The position numbers and the translations under genes are program-made. A stretch of 64,000 nucleotides of DNA from Tunturibacter psychrotolerans (GTDB lineage Bacteria; Acidobacteriota; Terriglobia; Terriglobales; Acidobacteriaceae), in the NCBI RefSeq assembly GCF_040359615.1, contig NZ_CP132942.1, positions 3,100,001 through 3,164,000 of the forward strand, read 5' to 3'. Numbering within the stretch: position 1 is the first letter of the stretch; every line of letters begins with the position of its first letter. Positions 50,725-59,962 of this stretch are shown piece after piece. A model generated the notes under the pieces. The model had not been told where the DNA came from and made no database searches. It was given only the letters and a program-made list of their open reading frames with translations.

Positions 50725-53676
50725 GTGAAAGCTCTCCAGATGAGTGTCTTCGAACAATTGAAATGGAGTGTGATCGCCCTTGGCTGTCTAATGTTATCAA
50801 CAGTCGCCGTGCAGTCACAGCAACTGCAGGCACCAAGTTTGCCGACTGGGCTACCTTCTGCTTCGCCCTCGAGTTCTACGACTCCTATGTCACCGGACGC
50901 AAACATTTCCGACGATGGTGGGAGCGACCGCACAAAGGAGGAAACGGCAGGGAATAGTGCCAATCAAAGTCCAAACGGCACCTTAACCGCTAGCCAAATT
51001 CTGATGATTGTGCAATCGCGGCCCGAGTTGGTCGTAGATCTTAAACAAGTGATGGCCGACTATCTGCAACAGGGAGGAACGATTGTTCAAGTAGATTCCA
51101 TTACTGACGACATGTTGTATCAAGGCATATCTTCAAATGCGGGATTGCGTGGAGCAATCAGCGTGTGGTTGAGGGCTCGCGGATATCTGGATGATCTCGA
51201 TTTAGAAGGACAGAGCACAGGAACACAAGGAATCGACGATGCCACTCTCTCTCCTACACTATCAGAGCCAGGAGTCATAAGTTCTTCTAGAGGTGCTGGT
51301 CTGACAAGTACAATCGGCACTGACTCCGGAGGATCGGAAACTCCTAACTCAGATGGAATTCCAAGAAGAAATTCACCAGCGTCGCGGGATGACGTAGGTC
51401 GTTCGTCTCAGAGCAAGTCAGACCGGAACAGTGGCAATACTACGGAAATCATTCATCAGGCAACCCCCTACAATCTTCAGGCACTTCGCGATCTTTACTC
51501 TCAGGTTCCTGAACAGACTTCGAAACTTAGGCGCTTTGGTTCAGACATGTTTCTTGAGCGTGGCTTAGCTACAAAACAGATGTCGATTGATGTGCCCATC
51601 GGACCAGACTACATTTTAGGCGCTGGTGATGGCCTGATTATCAATTTCTGGGGCGGTATATCGCAGAGTCTTCCGAGAACTATCGATCGAGAAGGAAAGG
51701 TCGTTCTCCCTGAAGCTGGTGCAGTTTCAGTAGCCGGATTGTCGATCCAACGGGCTCAGGAGGTGGTCCAACAGGAACTGAGTAGGCAGTTCAGGGATAC
51801 GAAGGTAGCCATCACTATTTCGCGATTACGGACCATACGAGTGTACGTAGTTGGCGACGTGCAACGGCCGGGCGCGTACGATATCAGTTCATTGTCGACC
51901 CCTCTCAACGCACTCTATGCAGCTGGTGGCCCGACACGGTTCGGCTCACTGCGCATAGTTCGTCAGTACCGTGGACAAAAGCTGGTGCGCGAGGTCGATC
52001 TTTATGATTTTCTTCTCCACGGTATTCGATCTGAAGAGGATCGGCTCGAAGCGGGCGACACGATTTTGATTCCCCCTCTAGGAAGGCAGGTTGGGGTCAC
52101 GGGAATGGTTAAACGTCCGGCTACCTATGAACTAAAAGATGAGAAAAAGCTGTCGGAGGTGTTAGCCGATGCCGGAGGGCTGCTTGTGGCCGCTGCGGTG
52201 ACCCGCACCAAGATTGAGCGAATCGACCCACAGGGTCATCGGGCGACGCTGAGCCTTAACCTTCCCGAAGGGATTACGAAGGAGGCGTCGCAAGTAACAA
52301 TGGATGAGTTTGAAATTCAGGACGGCGATCGGATTACTGTGGATCCGATTCTCCCGTATAGCGAGAAGGCAATTTACGTAGAGGGACATGTTGTCAGACC
52401 GGGGAAATTCTCGTATCACGACGGTATGAAATTGACTGACGTCCTTCGTTCCTATCAAGACCTTCTTCCGGAGCCAGCGGATGGCGGAGAAATTATTCGT
52501 TTACTCCCCCCTGATCTGCGCGCTGAAGCTATCTCGTTTAACGTTCCCGACGTCTTGTCTGGTAATGAAGAGATTAGCCTGCGGCCTTTCGACACGATTC
52601 GTATCGTCGGTCGCTATGAGGCTGACGCTCCAAAGGTTCAGATACATGGAGACGTGATTCATCCAGGAGAATACGCACTTTCTCAAGGAATGACGGCTGC
52701 ACAACTCGTTCGTATGGCAGGCGGTTTTAAACGTAGTGCGCTCCTCGATAACGCAGACCTCGCTAGTTATGACGTAAAAGATGGAAGAGAAGTCATAAGC
52801 CGGAGACAGGCGGTTCGGATTGGAGCAGCAGTGAACAATTATGATTCCAACTCCGATGCAACGCTGAAAGTTGGTGATGTGCTCACCGTCCACCAAATAT
52901 CTGGGTGGAACGATATTGGAGCTTCAGTAAACTTTGCCGGTGAGGTGACCTATCCCGGGTCCTATGGGCTACAGGAAGGGGAGCGGTTGAGCTCAGTGAT
53001 AAAACGAGCGGGCGGCTTCCGATCAACCGCCTATCCTTCGGGAGCTGTGCTGATCAGACTTCAGGTGAAAGACCTTGAAGACAAGAGCCGAAACGAATTG
53101 ATACGTCAAATCGAGACAACGTCAGCGGGTGCGAAGCTTGCTCCAAGCCTCTCTGCGCAAGACGACGCCGCGACGTTGCAGTTACTTGTTCAACAGCAGA
53201 AAGAAGTAGTCTCTCGGTTGCGCAATCAACCTGCAATTGGACGCCTAGTCATCAAAATAAGCACTGATATAGCGAGTTGGGAAGGCACACCCGCAGATAT
53301 CGAAATGCGAAACGGAGACGTTCTCACCATCCCCAAGAAGCCAGGTTTTGTCCTAGTTACTGGTCAGGTTTATAACGCTTCAGCTATCACTTTTGTTCCT
53401 GGGAAAACCGCGGGGTGGTATCTCCAGCACGCAGGGGGTAGTACAGAAGGCGGCAACAGAAAAGAAATTCTCGTCATTCGAGCGAATGGTCTAGTGGTCG
53501 GAAGGCGGTCAAACAATTGGCACGAGCCAGGGGTTCTTGACTCAAAGTTAGGTCCTGGTGATGTCGTTGTCGTCCCCCAAAAAGTGTTTGGTGGATCGGC
53601 TTTGTGGCGAAACCTTTTCGCGTCGGCCCAGGTGTTCTCCTCGATTGGCTTCGCAGCAGCACTAGCATTACATTAA
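50725..53676 (+). CDS. Polysaccharide-export outer-membrane protein with multiple SLBB domains
   Basis: 983 residues. A signal peptide (IALGCLMLSTVAVQS) is followed by a Ser/Pro-rich disordered stretch to about residue 240. The poly-export domain lies at about 285-370 (GPDYILGAGDGLIINFWGG). Repeated SLBB domains follow (VYVVGDVQRPGAYDI, VGVTGMVKRPATYEL, IYVEGHVVRPGKFSY, VQIHGDVIHPGEYAL, VNFAGEVTYPGSYGL, VLVTGQVYNASAITF). It is a Wza/GumB-like export channel of the long form. GTG start directly after the preceding stop, with AAGGA before it. Confidence 0.92.
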   Translation: MKALQMSVFEQLKWSVIALGCLMLSTVAVQSQQLQAPSLPTGLPSASPSSSTTPMSPDANISDDGGSDRTKEETAGNSANQSPNGTLTASQILMIVQSRPELVVDLKQVMADYLQQGGTIVQVDSITDDMLYQGISSNAGLRGAISVWLRARGYLDDLDLEGQSTGTQGIDDATLSPTLSEPGVISSSRGAGLTSTIGTDSGGSETPNSDGIPRRNSPASRDDVGRSSQSKSDRNSGNTTEIIHQATPYNLQALRDLYSQVPEQTSKLRRFGSDMFLERGLATKQMSIDVPIGPDYILGAGDGLIINFWGGISQSLPRTIDREGKVVLPEAGAVSVAGLSIQRAQEVVQQELSRQFRDTKVAITISRLRTIRVYVVGDVQRPGAYDISSLSTPLNALYAAGGPTRFGSLRIVRQYRGQKLVREVDLYDFLLHGIRSEEDRLEAGDTILIPPLGRQVGVTGMVKRPATYELKDEKKLSEVLADAGGLLVAAAVTRTKIERIDPQGHRATLSLNLPEGITKEASQVTMDEFEIQDGDRITVDPILPYSEKAIYVEGHVVRPGKFSYHDGMKLTDVLRSYQDLLPEPADGGEIIRLLPPDLRAEAISFNVPDVLSGNEEISLRPFDTIRIVGRYEADAPKVQIHGDVIHPGEYALSQGMTAAQLVRMAGGFKRSALLDNADLASYDVKDGREVISRRQAVRIGAAVNNYDSNSDATLKVGDVLTVHQISGWNDIGASVNFAGEVTYPGSYGLQEGERLSSVIKRAGGFRSTAYPSGAVLIRLQVKDLEDKSRNELIRQIETTSAGAKLAPSLSAQDDAATLQLLVQQQKEVVSRLRNQPAIGRLVIKISTDIASWEGTPADIEMRNGDVLTIPKKPGFVLVTGQVYNASAITFVPGKTAGWYLQHAGGSTEGGNRKEILVIRANGLVVGRRSNNWHEPGVLDSKLGPGDVVVVPQKVFGGSALWRNLFASAQVFSSIGFAAALALH

Positions 53677-53784
53677 AACTATCCATGCTGAACCTACAAG
53701 TTACAGCAATTCAACTCGCGTGTGGCTGCAGCTCTTGACAGTTATCTGGAAACAAACCTACGAGCGACTACCGAGGTGTAAGCA

Positions 53785-55068
53785 ATGCACAATCTCTTAG
53801 AGCCGACATCTCGAGCGTTTCCACTAAGCCAAGACGTGAGTCCTGCAGATGTTGTGAAGAGACCAACCTGGATTGCGAACGCGTCGTTGTTTTGGGATAA
53901 TCGGCATCTGATGCTTCGTGTGGCGGGAGTCGTCTTCGGACTTAGTCTGCTACTCGCGTTTACGCTACCCAAAGAGTATGAATCTGGCGCGCGACTTATG
54001 CCTCCCGAACAGGGTGGAAACGGCGCAGCGATGCTTGCTGCACTAGTTGGTAAGAGTTCGGCGAGCGGTCTGGCAGGCCTAGCGGGAAGTCTCATCGGAG
54101 CGAAAAACAATAGCGCCTTGTTCGTTGCTCTATTGCATAGTGGAACAATATCTGGTCATCTCATCGATAAGTTTGATCTGCAGCGTGTATATCATAAGCG
54201 ATATCGAGATAGTACGGCTAAACGACTCGCACATTTGACCAAGATAACCGAGGATCCTAAGAATGGCGTAATCACAATCGTTGTGACAGACGAAGATCGC
54301 AATCGCGCAAAAGAGTTAGCTCAGGCTTATCTCGATGAGCTAAACGGACTAGTCGCTAGAGTCAACACTTCATCTGCTCATCGTGAACGTGAGTTTATTG
54401 AACAGCGACTCAGCACCGTCCAGGCAGAACTACAACGTGCCCAGCTTGAACTCAGTGACTTCTCCAGCAAGAACACTACGATTGATCTAAAGGAACAGAC
54501 GAAGGCTACCGTAGACGCCGGAGCGAAGCTTGAAGGGCAGCTAATAGCGGGCGAATCTGAACTGAGCTCGTTGCGTCAGATTTATGGCGATCAAAATGTT
54601 CGAGTTCGTGCGGCGGAGGCAAGGGACGCGATTCTGCGACGCGAGCTACAGCGTGCGAACGAACAGAGTAGCCAGGGAGCAGAAGGTGAGAATCTGGATG
54701 TGGCTCATCCATACCCCGCATTAAGAGATCTCCCTCGACTGGGCGTGCACTGGGCGAATCTTTATAGAACTGTTCGTATTCACGAGACGGTATTCGACCT
54801 GCTTTCAGAAGAATATGAAACGGCTCGTATTGATGAGGCCAAGTCGATTCCAACGGTCGGGATTATAGACTTCCCCAGCCTTCCTGAGCGAAAGTCTGGT
54901 CCCCATCGATTGTTAATAGCTCTGACCGCGACTGTGTTGTCAATCATCCTGACGGCAATATACCTTTTGGCGAAGCAATTCTGGGAGGAATTGGATGCTT
55001 TCGATCCACGACGAGAACTAGTTATTCACATCAAGTCGACAATAACCAGCGAGCGGGTTCGAAAGTAG
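53785..55068 (+). CDS. Wzz/GumC-type chain-length and export protein
   Basis: 427 residues with membrane helices near both ends (about 45-63, VAGVVFGLSLLLAFTLP, and about 375-397, LLIALTATVLSIILTAIYLL). A long coiled-coil periplasmic part lies between (ERQL-type helices around 195-295). This is the Wzz/polysaccharide co-polymerase layout. No fused tyrosine kinase domain is present. It works with the SLBB channel to set polymer length and drive export. Confidence 0.88.
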   Translation: MHNLLEPTSRAFPLSQDVSPADVVKRPTWIANASLFWDNRHLMLRVAGVVFGLSLLLAFTLPKEYESGARLMPPEQGGNGAAMLAALVGKSSASGLAGLAGSLIGAKNNSALFVALLHSGTISGHLIDKFDLQRVYHKRYRDSTAKRLAHLTKITEDPKNGVITIVVTDEDRNRAKELAQAYLDELNGLVARVNTSSAHREREFIEQRLSTVQAELQRAQLELSDFSSKNTTIDLKEQTKATVDAGAKLEGQLIAGESELSSLRQIYGDQNVRVRAAEARDAILRRELQRANEQSSQGAEGENLDVAHPYPALRDLPRLGVHWANLYRTVRIHETVFDLLSEEYETARIDEAKSIPTVGIIDFPSLPERKSGPHRLLIALTATVLSIILTAIYLLAKQFWEELDAFDPRRELVIHIKSTITSERVRK

Positions 55069-55121
55069 GGATTGAGCAATTATTGTTGGCATGGAATGCA
55101 CCCTCGGAAGAGCGAAATTAT

Positions 55122-55973
55122 ATGACCAAACCCTTATCCATCTCGATTGTGACGCCATCACTAAATCAGGCAAGCTTTATTTATGAAGCTCTGGAAAGTG
55201 TGGTTATACAGAACTATCCGAACTGCGAGCACTTAGTGATCGACGGGATGTCAACCGATGGAACTGTAGAGTTATTGCGGAACTTCCGGATCGACGCCTC
55301 ATCAGGCATAACTTGGGTATCCGAACCTGATAGTGGTCAGAGTGAGGCGTTAAACAAGGGGTTTCGAAAAGCGACGGGAGACATTATTGGTTGGCTGAAT
55401 GCGGATGACCGCTACCGGACAGGATGTTTTGAACGCGTGGCAAAAATGTTTGAAGAGGATCCGGGGCTCGACATTCTGTACGGAGACTATCGTGTCGTAG
55501 ACGAATTTGGCGGGCTCGTTCGGATTAAACCAGAAATTACATTTAGTGCCTTTGTTCTCTTTTATCATCGGGTTTTATATATCCCGACCACTACCACGTT
55601 TTTTCGCCGTCGAGTCTTTGATGAAGGAAATTGGATCAATGAGAACCTTCAGTATGTGATGGACCTAGAACTGTTTATTCGGTTGGCCGTAAAGGGATAC
55701 AGGTTCAAGCACATTCCGGAGCTTCTTGCCGATTTCCGATTGCAACCTGCCAGCAAGACATGCCGCAATCCAGAAAAGCAACAATGGGAGCACAGACGCG
55801 TAATTTTCGCCACCGTGCCGTTGCTTCGTCGGTTGAAGTCTGAGCGACTAAAAAGAGCCGCGCTGTTTTTCTGTCGGCCTATCGCTGGTTTGAGACGATA
55901 TGGAGAAAAGGCAATCCGCGGCTCCTATTGGGCACAGTTACAAGCGAACTCGTTCGACAGATTCGGATCGTAA
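55122..55973 (+). CDS. Family 2 glycosyltransferase
   Basis: 283 residues, GT-A fold: SISIVTPSLNQASFIYEALE, LVIDGMSTDGT, SEPDSGQSEALNKG and the metal-binding region IGWLNADD. It adds a sugar during repeat-unit synthesis on the cytoplasmic face. The ATG at 55122 follows GGAAGAG; the earlier ATG at 55083 is less good. Eleven bases before the next gene. Confidence 0.9.
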   Translation: MTKPLSISIVTPSLNQASFIYEALESVVIQNYPNCEHLVIDGMSTDGTVELLRNFRIDASSGITWVSEPDSGQSEALNKGFRKATGDIIGWLNADDRYRTGCFERVAKMFEEDPGLDILYGDYRVVDEFGGLVRIKPEITFSAFVLFYHRVLYIPTTTTFFRRRVFDEGNWINENLQYVMDLELFIRLAVKGYRFKHIPELLADFRLQPASKTCRNPEKQQWEHRRVIFATVPLLRRLKSERLKRAALFFCRPIAGLRRYGEKAIRGSYWAQLQANSFDRFGS

Positions 55974-55983
55974 GAGCAGAGTT

Positions 55984-57153
55984 ATGAATATTCTCATTAC
56001 CGCACTCTCATCATCAACTGGCCCTTCCGGCATTTGCAGGCACGCGTATAGCCTCGTGTGCTGTGCGGCTAGTCGGAGAGAGATCTCTGAAGTCACCTTG
56101 GTCATCGGGAAATGGCAAGAGGAATATTTCAGGCACTCATTTCGGATAGAAGGCACCAAGGTAAATATCGTAACAGTTGACACTCGTAACGATGCGTTTA
56201 CGCGCAATTTGTGGTACCTATGGGAGCTGCCAAAACTCCTGGATGCTCTGGCCGCAGACATCCTTCATCTTTCCTTTCCTGTGCCGATTCGTCGGAGCGC
56301 GCTAAATTGTCCTGTGGTCGTATCGCTACACGATCTGTATCCTTACGACGAGCCACATAATTTCGGATTTCCAAAAGTGTTTTTCAATAGAGCGTTCTTG
56401 CAACGTTGCCTCGAAGAGGCTGATTTGATCGCCTGTGTTTCTGAGACCACGTTGTCCCGATTAGCGACGCGATTTCCCAAGATTGCCCAACGGAAGAGCG
56501 TAGTAGTCCACAACTGTGTCAACATCGACTCCGATAGACCGAGTGCGCCTGTCATTAAGGGGCAACCGTTTTTCTTAATGGTGGCTCAGCACCGGGCGAA
56601 CAAAAATATACCACTGGCGCTTAGGGCGTTTGGAACGCTATTGGAAAAAGGTAGGATAGAAAGACGGACGTTGCTGGTTTTATTGGGGAACCACGGTCCA
56701 GAGACAGGCGCGATCAAAGCCGTCATAGAGCGAGAAGCCTTGGGAGATCGCGTAAAGATGATGGACAGTGTGAGTGATGAAGAATTGGCGTGGCTTTACA
56801 AAAGCTGTGACTTATTGTTAGCTCCGTCTTTGATGGAGGGGTTCGGTCTACCTGTAGTCGAAGGGCTGCTTTGTGGAAGTCGTGTTGTATGCTCTGATAT
56901 TCCGACGTTCCGTGAGATAGGGGGAGAGGCCTGTCACTATTTTGACCTGAACTCGGGGAAGGAGGTGTCAGCTCTGGCCGCGGTAATTTGTGATGCACTT
57001 GATACGCCTAGGCGAATCTCAGAGAATCTGGATAGATTTTCGTTGGGAGAAATTGCTAATAAGCTCATGGTTGTTTATGTGGATCTTCGAGAAGGATCGA
57101 TGCAGGCGGCGAAGAGAAATGAGACGGTGGAGCTCCACCCAGCCGGTTCTTGA
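55984..57153 (+). CDS. GT4-type glycosyltransferase
   Basis: 389 residues of GT-B fold. Features are MNILITALSSSTGPSGICRH (acceptor domain), VVVHNCVNID, and the nucleotide-sugar motif SLMEGFGLPVVEGL with both glutamates. DIPTFREIGGEAC follows. It probably builds the polysaccharide exported by the neighbouring SLBB/Wzz pair. The sugar cannot be told from sequence. Confidence 0.9.
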   Translation: MNILITALSSSTGPSGICRHAYSLVCCAASRREISEVTLVIGKWQEEYFRHSFRIEGTKVNIVTVDTRNDAFTRNLWYLWELPKLLDALAADILHLSFPVPIRRSALNCPVVVSLHDLYPYDEPHNFGFPKVFFNRAFLQRCLEEADLIACVSETTLSRLATRFPKIAQRKSVVVHNCVNIDSDRPSAPVIKGQPFFLMVAQHRANKNIPLALRAFGTLLEKGRIERRTLLVLLGNHGPETGAIKAVIEREALGDRVKMMDSVSDEELAWLYKSCDLLLAPSLMEGFGLPVVEGLLCGSRVVCSDIPTFREIGGEACHYFDLNSGKEVSALAAVICDALDTPRRISENLDRFSLGEIANKLMVVYVDLREGSMQAAKRNETVELHPAGS

Positions 57154-57337
57154 TTCGGCGTGCCGCCGATAATATTCGGAGCAGCTTCAATGAGGATAAC
57201 AATTATTCGTGTTTCTGTTCAGAACTCCTGAGGACCTAACTCACGCCTATTTAGTTTGGTGGTGCATCTCAGTTGGGCGCAAAATGTCTCTGAGATGTCA
57301 GGGCTTTGTCATTTGATGATACGAGTGAGATACTTGT

Positions 57338-57349
57338 GCGGTTAACCGC
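57338..57349. promoter_or_regulatory. 12-bp palindrome upstream of the two-component system
   Basis: GCGGTTAACCGC is a perfect palindrome in the 273-base gap before the response regulator gene. It could be an operator, perhaps of the regulator itself, but a single copy is weak evidence. Confidence 0.3.
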
Positions 57350-57426
57350 CAGAGAAACCTCATGATCTCGATAAAATAAAGAAGTTGGGAATCAGATCCG
57401 ATATTGAGATTCCTGAGGAGCAAAAA

Positions 57427-58110
57427 GTGAGCTTGATTCTGGTTATTGAAGACGATCCTCGCATACAGAAAGCGCTTCATCGGCAGTTCACCACCGAAGG
57501 TTATGACGTACATGTGACCGGCGATGGCGCGCAGGGCTTAGCGACCTGTAAGAGCCTAAAACCTGCCGGTGTTGTTCTCGACCTCATGCTACCGAGCATG
57601 TCGGGCCTCGAGGTCTGCAAAGGCATCAAGAGCTGGTCCGCGAGTACTCCAGTTGTTGTTCTTAGCGCAGTTTCTGAGGTCGCCGATAAAGTTTTGTTGT
57701 TGGAGTTGGGCGCGGACGACTATGTAACAAAACCCTTTAGTCCGCGCGAGCTCATGGCACGGGTACAGGCGGCAATTCGAAGGACTCGAAAGCCGGCAGC
57801 GATCAGCCGGGTTAGTTTCGGAAACGTGACAGCGGATTTCTCCGGGATGGAGGTTTTCAAAGACGGTGCTCCAGTGGTCCTTACAGCGCACGAGATCAAG
57901 CTTCTCCAGTATTTTGTCGAACATGCTGAGCGAGTCATTACGCGGGAAGAGCTGCTCAACGATGTCTGGAACTACACGTCGTACCCGACAACGCGCACAG
58001 TGGACAACCACATTATGAAGTTAAGGCAGAAGTTGGAGGTGGATCCAGGAAAGCCTGTATACTTCCGCACTATCCATGGCATTGGCTACAAATTCGTCCG
58101 CGGAAACTGA
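57427..58110 (+). CDS. OmpR/PhoB-family response regulator
   Basis: 227 residues from a GTG preceded by GAGGAG. The receiver domain has the acid pocket (VIEDD), the phosphoacceptor D52 (VVLDLMLPSMSG) and the lysine in DDYVTKPFSP. The C-terminal winged helix is of the OmpR type (LTAHEIKLLQYFVEH, TVDNHIMKLRQKLE). It pairs with the histidine kinase 31 bases downstream. Confidence 0.93.
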   Translation: MSLILVIEDDPRIQKALHRQFTTEGYDVHVTGDGAQGLATCKSLKPAGVVLDLMLPSMSGLEVCKGIKSWSASTPVVVLSAVSEVADKVLLLELGADDYVTKPFSPRELMARVQAAIRRTRKPAAISRVSFGNVTADFSGMEVFKDGAPVVLTAHEIKLLQYFVEHAERVITREELLNDVWNYTSYPTTRTVDNHIMKLRQKLEVDPGKPVYFRTIHGIGYKFVRGN

Positions 58111-58141
58111 TTTCGCCGCCGCTCATGGGAGGACGAAGTTG

Positions 58142-59959
58142 ATGGATAGGCTACGGATGAGAACGACGTTGCTTATCCCGCTGGTCGTCCTATCATTTGG
58201 TTGCACGCTACTCAGTCTTCTCGTAATCCGAACAATAGTGCAGCAGCAGACGAAGGCGGACCTCGCATCCGACCTCCGGCACTCAGTAAAGACCTACCAG
58301 AATATTCAACATCAGCAGCGTGAACTGCTTGCGCGCGAATCTGCTCTCCTCGCCGACTTGCCTAGTCTAAAGTCACTGATGACCACCTACGATCCGAGAA
58401 CGATCGCGGATGGTGGGATAGAATTCTGGCAGGTGAGCGGATGCGATTTCTTCGCGTTGCTTGATCAAAACGGGAAGCTCATTGTGTCCTACAATCGAGG
58501 TGCCGCGCTAGATCGTTCAGGCGTGGCACGTGGGCTTGAGGCAGACCGCCACAGACCAGGCGAGCCAATTCTGCTCTCTCTCGGCGACCGTATCTACGAG
58601 ATAGCGACCCAGCCACTCTATTTTGGACCAAAAGAGCACGGGACCTTTCTCGGATCTGTGGCTGTGGGATATCCCATTGATGAGTATGTTGCCCGCGAGG
58701 TGAGTGAAGCAGCTGCGGCACAGGTTGCATTCGCAGTTAACGGCAGAGTAGTAGTCAGCACGCTAGGTCTGGGATTACAGCAACAGCTCGTTGCGCGGGG
58801 TGGGAATCTGTTGCAGATATCGACCCAGGACAAGAAAATTCAACTTGGAAAGATGGAATATCTGGCGGCATCGGAACGACTCACGAATTCCGTTGGAGAG
58901 GAGAGTCCAACGGAGATTCCACAGCTTGTTGTGCTTAAGTCCTTTGAACAGGCGACGCAATTGCTGGATCGAGTGAACCGTTGGGTGTTGGCGCTTGCTC
59001 TCGCAGCGTTGGTCGTGGGATCCGGAATGCTGGCCTCGATCTTACGCAATCTCACGCGTCCTATTGGCACGCTGGTGGAAGGGACTCGGGCTCTCGCTCA
59101 AGGCAACTTTGACTATAAACTCAGTGAAGACGGTGCGTCGGAGATAAGGGAGTTAAGCAGGGCTTTTGAACGTATGCGTATTCAGTTACGCCGCACACAG
59201 CGGGAGCTTCTGGACTCGGAGAGACTTGCGACGATCGGAAGAATGGCGAGTTCCATCTCACATGATCTGAGGCACTATCTTTCCGCAATGTATGCAAACG
59301 CCGAATTTATGAGCGGCGCCAATATATCTCAGCCGGAACGAGAAGAGCTGATGCTCGAAGTACAGACGGCCGTACAGGGAATGACCGATCTTCTCGATTC
59401 GCTCCTTCTCTTTACTCAAACCGGGAGGGCACTCCATCCGGAATTCGAATCGATTACGCTTATGATCCAGAGAGCGGTAAACATGGTCCGCTCCCATCCT
59501 GCGGGCCGGGACGTCAAAATAACCTTGAACGGCCTATCGTCGCTCGAAGCGTGGGTCGACGCAAAAAAACTGGGACGTGCGGTTTACAATCTGCTCCTTA
59601 ACGCATGTCAGGCCGCAAAGCGTGGTCAGGGTCCGGCCGCAGTGACTCTGGCTCTCATCGAAAGCGAGCGGTCGATTCAGATTAGAATTGCCGACAATGG
59701 TCCAGGTGTACCCGCTCTTGTTCGTCAAAAGATATTCTTGCCGTTCGTAAGCGAGAGCAGGGAGAGCGGCACAGGGCTTGGCTTAACCCTTGCCCAGCAA
59801 ATTGCGCAAGAGCATGGCGGCGGGATCGAACTCGAGGAGACCACGGCAGGTAATACCGTTTTCACGATTAACCTGCCAAGAGCAGCGCTACAGGCGCTTG
59901 GCGTCGCGGTTGAGAAGAAGACCTCGGTCGCACACATCCCAGTCCATGAAAAAGGTTGA
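58142..59959 (+). CDS. Sensor histidine kinase with periplasmic sensor and HAMP domain
   Basis: 605 residues. Membrane helices near 12-32 and about 280-300 flank a large periplasmic sensor (dCache-like; CDFFALLDQNGKLIVSYN). Then come HAMP (about 300-355), the phosphoacceptor H374 in SISHDLRHYL, N box LLLNACQAAK, and G boxes DNGPGVP and GTGLGLTLAQQIAQEHGGG. The ATG at 58142 follows GGGAGGACG; the longer frame overlaps the response regulator. Its place inside the exopolysaccharide/redox locus suggests it controls that locus. Confidence 0.92.
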   Translation: MDRLRMRTTLLIPLVVLSFGCTLLSLLVIRTIVQQQTKADLASDLRHSVKTYQNIQHQQRELLARESALLADLPSLKSLMTTYDPRTIADGGIEFWQVSGCDFFALLDQNGKLIVSYNRGAALDRSGVARGLEADRHRPGEPILLSLGDRIYEIATQPLYFGPKEHGTFLGSVAVGYPIDEYVAREVSEAAAAQVAFAVNGRVVVSTLGLGLQQQLVARGGNLLQISTQDKKIQLGKMEYLAASERLTNSVGEESPTEIPQLVVLKSFEQATQLLDRVNRWVLALALAALVVGSGMLASILRNLTRPIGTLVEGTRALAQGNFDYKLSEDGASEIRELSRAFERMRIQLRRTQRELLDSERLATIGRMASSISHDLRHYLSAMYANAEFMSGANISQPEREELMLEVQTAVQGMTDLLDSLLLFTQTGRALHPEFESITLMIQRAVNMVRSHPAGRDVKITLNGLSSLEAWVDAKKLGRAVYNLLLNACQAAKRGQGPAAVTLALIESERSIQIRIADNGPGVPALVRQKIFLPFVSESRESGTGLGLTLAQQIAQEHGGGIELEETTAGNTVFTINLPRAALQALGVAVEKKTSVAHIPVHEKG

Positions 59960-59962
59960 AGA

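Noticed and set aside
58076..58141. Earlier ATG (58076) for the histidine kinase
   Set aside because: It lies inside the response regulator gene, and the GGGAGGACG site precedes the ATG at 58142 instead.
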